This document shows, in pieces, positions 8,030-11,087 of a stretch of DNA of 11,087 bases. Source of the DNA: Euperipatoides rowelli (lineage: Eukaryota; Onychophora; Udeonychophora; Euonychophora; Peripatopsidae); the NCBI GenBank assembly GCA_003024985.2, contig PXIH01S0038095.1; one strand, written 5' to 3'. Every line of letters begins with the position of its first letter. Position 1 is the first letter of the stretch. The notes below the pieces were generated by a model. That model did not search any database. It worked only from the letters and a program-made list of their open reading frames with translations, and was not told the origin of the DNA. The position numbers were made by a program, and so were the translations under genes.

Positions 8030-8225
8030 CTTATTTTTCACCAGGACACTAAGAAAATTTTACTTTCCACCAGGACATCAGGAAAACTAATCCAAAGGGA
8101 ACACAAGTAAAAGTAATAAGTCCGTAACGTTTTTCCGCTACTTTTTACCACAGTAATAAGTTTGGGAAACATTTTCCTGTGGACTCAGGAAAACAAAGTC
8201 TAGTGGGAATGCATTTGCCAGTATT
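8030..8225. repeat. Unclassified repeat-rich segment with paired degenerate units
   Basis: Two adjacent related units share CACCAGGACA (8041 and 8068 regions), each followed by an AAGAAAA or AGGAAAA block. Two further related units share AGTAATAAGT (about 8112 and 8152), each followed by a TTTTTCC or TTTTCC block. A perfect 8-bp-arm hairpin, TTTTCCTG/CAGGAAAA, lies at 8172-8193 with a 6-base loop. The segment is less AT-rich than its neighbours and is not coding. It shares ACACAAGTAAAA and a TGGGAAT end with 8930-9025, so both may be divergent copies of one repeat (MITE-like or structured non-coding). Confidence 0.4.
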
Positions 8226-8929
8226 AAGTGGGGGAAACAGATGTTTATATATATTTAGACCTGTTCAGTAAATTACAAATATCAATCTTGACATTACTTT
8301 TATTTATTTAATGAAAGATTAAAGCAAAATAATTATAAAGTTTTACAAATGAATTATTATAAACAAAACAAATATACAAACTACTACTGTATTTTATTTA
8401 TTGAAATAATATAGTTTTCCTATGATTTCTTTGGATTCCTTTTTGAATCTATCATATCGTGATCGCTAAAGGCTATATTGATTGGAAAAAAACTTTTATT
8501 CTGAATGAGCAAGAGTTCTTTTTCTGCATTCATTTGATTGGTTGATGTGATTTGTCTATTAAATACATTTTTTTTAATTAGAGTTATTTTCAGCTGTAAA
8601 ATGGGAAAACTGGTCCTTCTAAAATAAAGTAGTGGAAAAAGAAAAAAAAACTAATAATAATTAGCCTAACATAAGTGAGATAGAATGACAGAAAAATAAT
8701 ATTTTTTTTAAAAAAATTACTTTTATTTTTCTTAGATATTATAGTTACATTTAAATTATATGGGAGGGATAATTTGATAATGAAAATACAGATTTAAAAT
8801 AATTAGATACATTAAAAAAAGAATTATTTTGAAATATTATGTTGACTATAAAATAATATGCAGTCTCGTTAAAGACGACTACTACTGATCATAATAAAAA
8901 ATGTCATTTCCCTGACACCCTTCGAAAAG
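8226..8929. other. AT-rich spacer, no gene seen
   Basis: No coding region or known repeat can be supported. A T8A7 tract lies near 8702-8716, and TAGCCTA at 8662-8668. Confidence 0.55.
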
Positions 8930-9025
8930 ATAAGTCCACGTGTGGACACAAGTAAAAACTTGCTTTTTACTCTGGAAAAATTTTTACTCCAAACTGGAGT
9001 AAAACTTTGATCCCATGGGAATAGG
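8930..9025. repeat. Dense cluster of short palindromes, possible repeat copy
   Basis: In fewer than 100 bases there are a GTCCAC/GTGGAC inverted repeat with 2-base loop (8934-8947), a 10-bp perfect hairpin TTTTACTCCA/TGGAGTAAAA with loop AAC (8982-9004), and the 10-base palindrome TCCCATGGGA (9011-9020). It shares ACACAAGTAAAA (8946-8957 and 8101-8112) and a TGGGAAT ending with the 8030-8225 segment. A 66-codon minus-strand frame (9069-8869) overlaps it, but the palindromes explain the sequence better than coding does. Confidence 0.45.
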
Positions 9026-10126
9026 GCTGTAGAGACAGATTCATCATAAAAATCATCTCGGACCCCCAAAAAATTTAAAATATTTTTTTTTGTAATCTCA
9101 GACGAAAGACAGGAATATTCTTAAACAACTTTTTTCTGCATTTTAATTTTTTTTTTCAGTGGAATTTTTATTTTAGTAATTATCTTTGAAAATCAATAAT
9201 AAAAAAAAGATCCATTACATTTGACCTTTAAACTCATGATGAAATATAATTTCAGTCGAACGATAGTGAAATTAACTATAAAGCTAAAACTTTGAACAAT
9301 GATTTTTTTTTAGAAAATAAAATAAATTACAATGCATTTTTTTTCCCCTTTCTACAAGAATGTTTTATATCCTATTTTATGGGAATTGTTACATTAATTT
9401 AATTAAAATTAAATTACCCCTCTGTTCAGAAAAGGTTTCTTTACTAGATGAACACCACTGTTTTCACTTTTATGATGGGGGTAATCTGTGCAATAATAAA
9501 TTTCTTAAGAGTCTACAATATTAAATTTTCTTTTTTTTTTTTTTTTACCAATTTGTGTAAAAATGTAAGACTATTTTTTAACTATACTTAATTATTTAAA
9601 TTTTTAAAAATTTAAAATATAAACTCTAAATATGAATTTAGGGAAATTAAAAAAAAAGAATTAAATAAAAGTTGTAATCATAGTTACGGTACTTTAGTTT
9701 ATTTTTTTTAATTGAACAAAAATGTAACCTTTTAATTTTTCAATTTAGACTAAAACTAATAATTTTGAACTTTAGATTGAAAGAATTGGTGAATATACGT
9801 ATGGTTTACTTGGGACGTTGTCAAAACTACACTACATTTGCGTAATATTCTAGTAATTGGCACATTGTTAGATAATCCAAATAAATTCTAATACCGCATT
9901 GCTGCAACTTGAAATAGATCAAATTATGGTTTGTTGGGAATATGGCAAGCATAGACCAGCAGTCTTGATTCAAATTTTTTTTTATAAAATTAATTTTATA
10001 GATTATTTTCTGTTTTCAATTGATTTTACAAAATTAAAATCATTTAAAATTCCATTTCTGACCAAAAACTTTTGCCACATTAATATGACCTTGTTCTTTA
10101 GATGGTAGTACGATTTCATTTAGCAA
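9026..10126. other. AT-rich spacer with AT palindromes, no gene seen
   Basis: No supportable gene. Notable are a 10-bp-arm inverted repeat of A/T at 9395-9416, a T16 tract at 9531-9546, and a 22-bp perfect A/T palindrome at 9595-9616. A 69-codon frame at 9899-10108 is Phe/Ile/Lys-rich without motifs and is probably chance. Confidence 0.55.
9595..9616. repeat. 22-bp perfect A/T palindrome
   Basis: TTTAAATTTTT followed directly by AAAAATTTAAA, with no spacer. It could extrude a cruciform or act as a matrix-attachment or easily melted element, but palindromes of A and T runs are not rare at this composition. Confidence 0.8.
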
Positions 10127-10620
10127 GATATGAACCTGCGATCAAAAGTTAATAAATATTTTAAAATGTAGGCTATCTACCATAATGATAATTATTTTTA
10201 ATTTGTCTAAAATTATTGTATTTTTGTACAGTTAAGGTCTACTAATTTTTATTCAGATGCATTGAGACAGCTATCAAAATATCCGTTTTGTAACATTGAA
10301 AAGTAATAGTGCATGAACCAATATGATTGCAATAAAGAATATGAAGAATAACACTGTCATGAATATTTTTGAATACTCTATATGCAAAATTATTCATAAA
10401 AAAAAATCAATAAACCTTAAGAATATTTTAAAAACATTAAATAAAATAAAGCATACAACAAAACAGCCAAGTTTGGTTAAAAAATATTATTTGTCAATGT
10501 ATTTGTCAACCAGTATCCTATAATGTAAACAAAAAAATTTTGAGGTCCATTTGCATAAAAACATGAGAAAACAATGATTTATCATATGATTAGATGTGAT
10601 CAACATTCTAAATTTAGCAA
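10127..10620. other. AT-rich spacer, no gene seen
   Basis: No gene can be supported. A 66-codon Lys/Ile/Asn-rich frame at 10323-10523 reflects base composition. The reverse complement of 10127-10143 (GATCGCAGGTTCATATC) resembles a Pol III B-box/tRNA T-arm, but no convincing A-box or cloverleaf surrounds it. Confidence 0.5.
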
Positions 10621-10870
10621 AGCTTGCAGGTGTTTAAAAATTTCCACAACCATCCACCGGGGGCATCTAATTAGCATTTAGCTGATCTTTGAAGCTGAAT
10701 TTTAAAGGCCAGACACAATGGAAAAATAATTTCAACTGGAGATTAATCAGCTGTTATTTGTAAACATACAAAAGCACATGGTAATTTAATTATATGGTTA
10801 GACAATTATAAACTTGTAATTTCAAAACCTTGGCTTGAGAAAGATAAAGTGCTCTCTGGGTAATTAATCA
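10621..10870. promoter_or_regulatory. Second candidate cis-regulatory island
   Basis: This stretch is less AT-rich than the flanks, with varied sequence and clustered sites: CAGGTG (10627-10632), TAATTA (10668-10673), the palindrome GATTAATC (10741-10748) overlapping CAGCTG (10748-10753), a full forkhead core TGTAAACA (10759-10766), AGATAA (10842-10847) and TAATTAAT (10861-10868). This mixture of homeodomain, bHLH, forkhead and GATA words in an island without coding potential is typical of animal developmental enhancers. Each word alone is weak evidence; the assignment is inference. Confidence 0.3.
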
Positions 10871-11067
10871 CTATGTAAATATACTGTATCATAGATGATA
10901 AAAACTTATTTACTTAATTATAGATGAATTTTTTAACAAAAAATAAATAAATAAAATTAAAGTACAATAATTAAAATATATAAAAACAAAAGATCAGATT
11001 TTTTTCAACTTATTTTTAAAGATATCAATGATGATAGATCAAAGGATGATCTTTTGGTAGTGATGCT
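10871..11067. other. AT-rich spacer with AAAT tract
   Basis: No gene is seen. An AAATAAATAAATAAAA tract at about 10938-10954 resembles the LINE A tail, but no LINE 3' sequence is recognisable upstream of it. It may be an independent microsatellite. Confidence 0.5.
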
Positions 11068-11087
11068 CAGTGGCGTAACAATGCCGA
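11068..11087 (+). mobile_element. Possible left terminus of a hAT-like DNA transposon, cut by the window end
   Basis: The window ends in CAGTGGCGTAAC plus a few bases. CAGTGGCGTA-type ends are familiar terminal inverted repeats of hAT-like elements in many animal genomes, which make 8-bp target-site duplications. The preceding 8 bases, GTGATGCT (11060-11067), would be the left duplication. The body and right end lie outside the window. Confidence 0.4.

Noticed and set aside
8869-9069. 66-codon minus-strand open frame
   Set aside because: It coincides with a cluster of short palindromes that better explains the sequence, and no protein family is recognised.
9395-9416. 10-bp-arm inverted repeat of A/T bases
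   Set aside because: Low-complexity A/T palindromes of this size occur readily at this composition; no functional context seen.
9899-10108. 69-codon open frame rich in Phe, Ile and Lys
   Set aside because: Composition follows the AT-rich DNA; no motif, and no splice or start context seen.
10323-10523. 66-codon open frame rich in Lys, Ile and Asn
   Set aside because: Typical of A-rich sequence read in a stop-free frame by chance.
10938-10954. AAAT tract as the 3' tail of another LINE
   Set aside because: No LINE coding or 3' UTR sequence resembling element A or B is recognisable upstream, so a plain microsatellite is simpler.
1-11087. CRISPR array, bacterial operon or defence system
   Set aside because: No regularly spaced repeats, ribosome-binding-site-led gene runs or prokaryotic genes; all recognisable coding sequence is of eukaryotic mobile elements.

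Overview
The window reads as AT-rich (about three quarters A+T by eye), gene-poor nuclear DNA of an invertebrate animal, most plausibly an arthropod. The evidence is animal-type non-LTR retrotransposons, long homopolymer tracts, a tetranucleotide-tailed LINE end, a transposase-like pseudogene of a kind I associate with arthropod genomes, and no bacterial-style gene packing. The species cannot be named from this sequence. I see no intact host gene, rRNA, confident tRNA or CRISPR array. Every recognisable coding stretch is broken by stops and frameshifts.

Bases 1-3664 are a decayed non-LTR retrotransposon (element A) on the plus strand. It enters from outside the window and runs through the second half of its AP-type endonuclease (GDFN, SDH), a linker, the reverse transcriptase (NYRP, YIDFSKAFD, FSDD) and the C-terminal domain, then a 3' UTR and a TAAA-type tail. 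A second, 5'-truncated non-LTR element (B, about 1698-2592) lies inside its reverse transcriptase in the opposite orientation. Element A sequence is duplicated on both sides of B, like an unusually long target-site duplication.

Bases 4149-5675, minus strand, are a heavily mutated pseudogene of a transposase-like, multi-copy-looking protein with no established name. Its upstream end is capped by a 36-bp-arm inverted duplication (5639-5715), so both strands encode nearly the same 12 residues outward from a 5-base loop.

The rest has no supportable gene. Two less AT-rich islands, about 6440-6870 and 10620-10870, hold clusters of animal transcription-factor-like words (RFX X-box-like, E-boxes, nuclear-receptor repeat, homeodomain, forkhead, GATA). 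They are candidate cis-regulatory or conserved non-coding elements. Two related-looking, palindrome-rich segments (about 8030-8225 and 8930-9025) look like an unclassified repeat. The last 20 bases may be the left end of a hAT-like DNA transposon. The word TAGGCTA/TAGCCTA/TAGGCCTA is clearly over-represented across the window.
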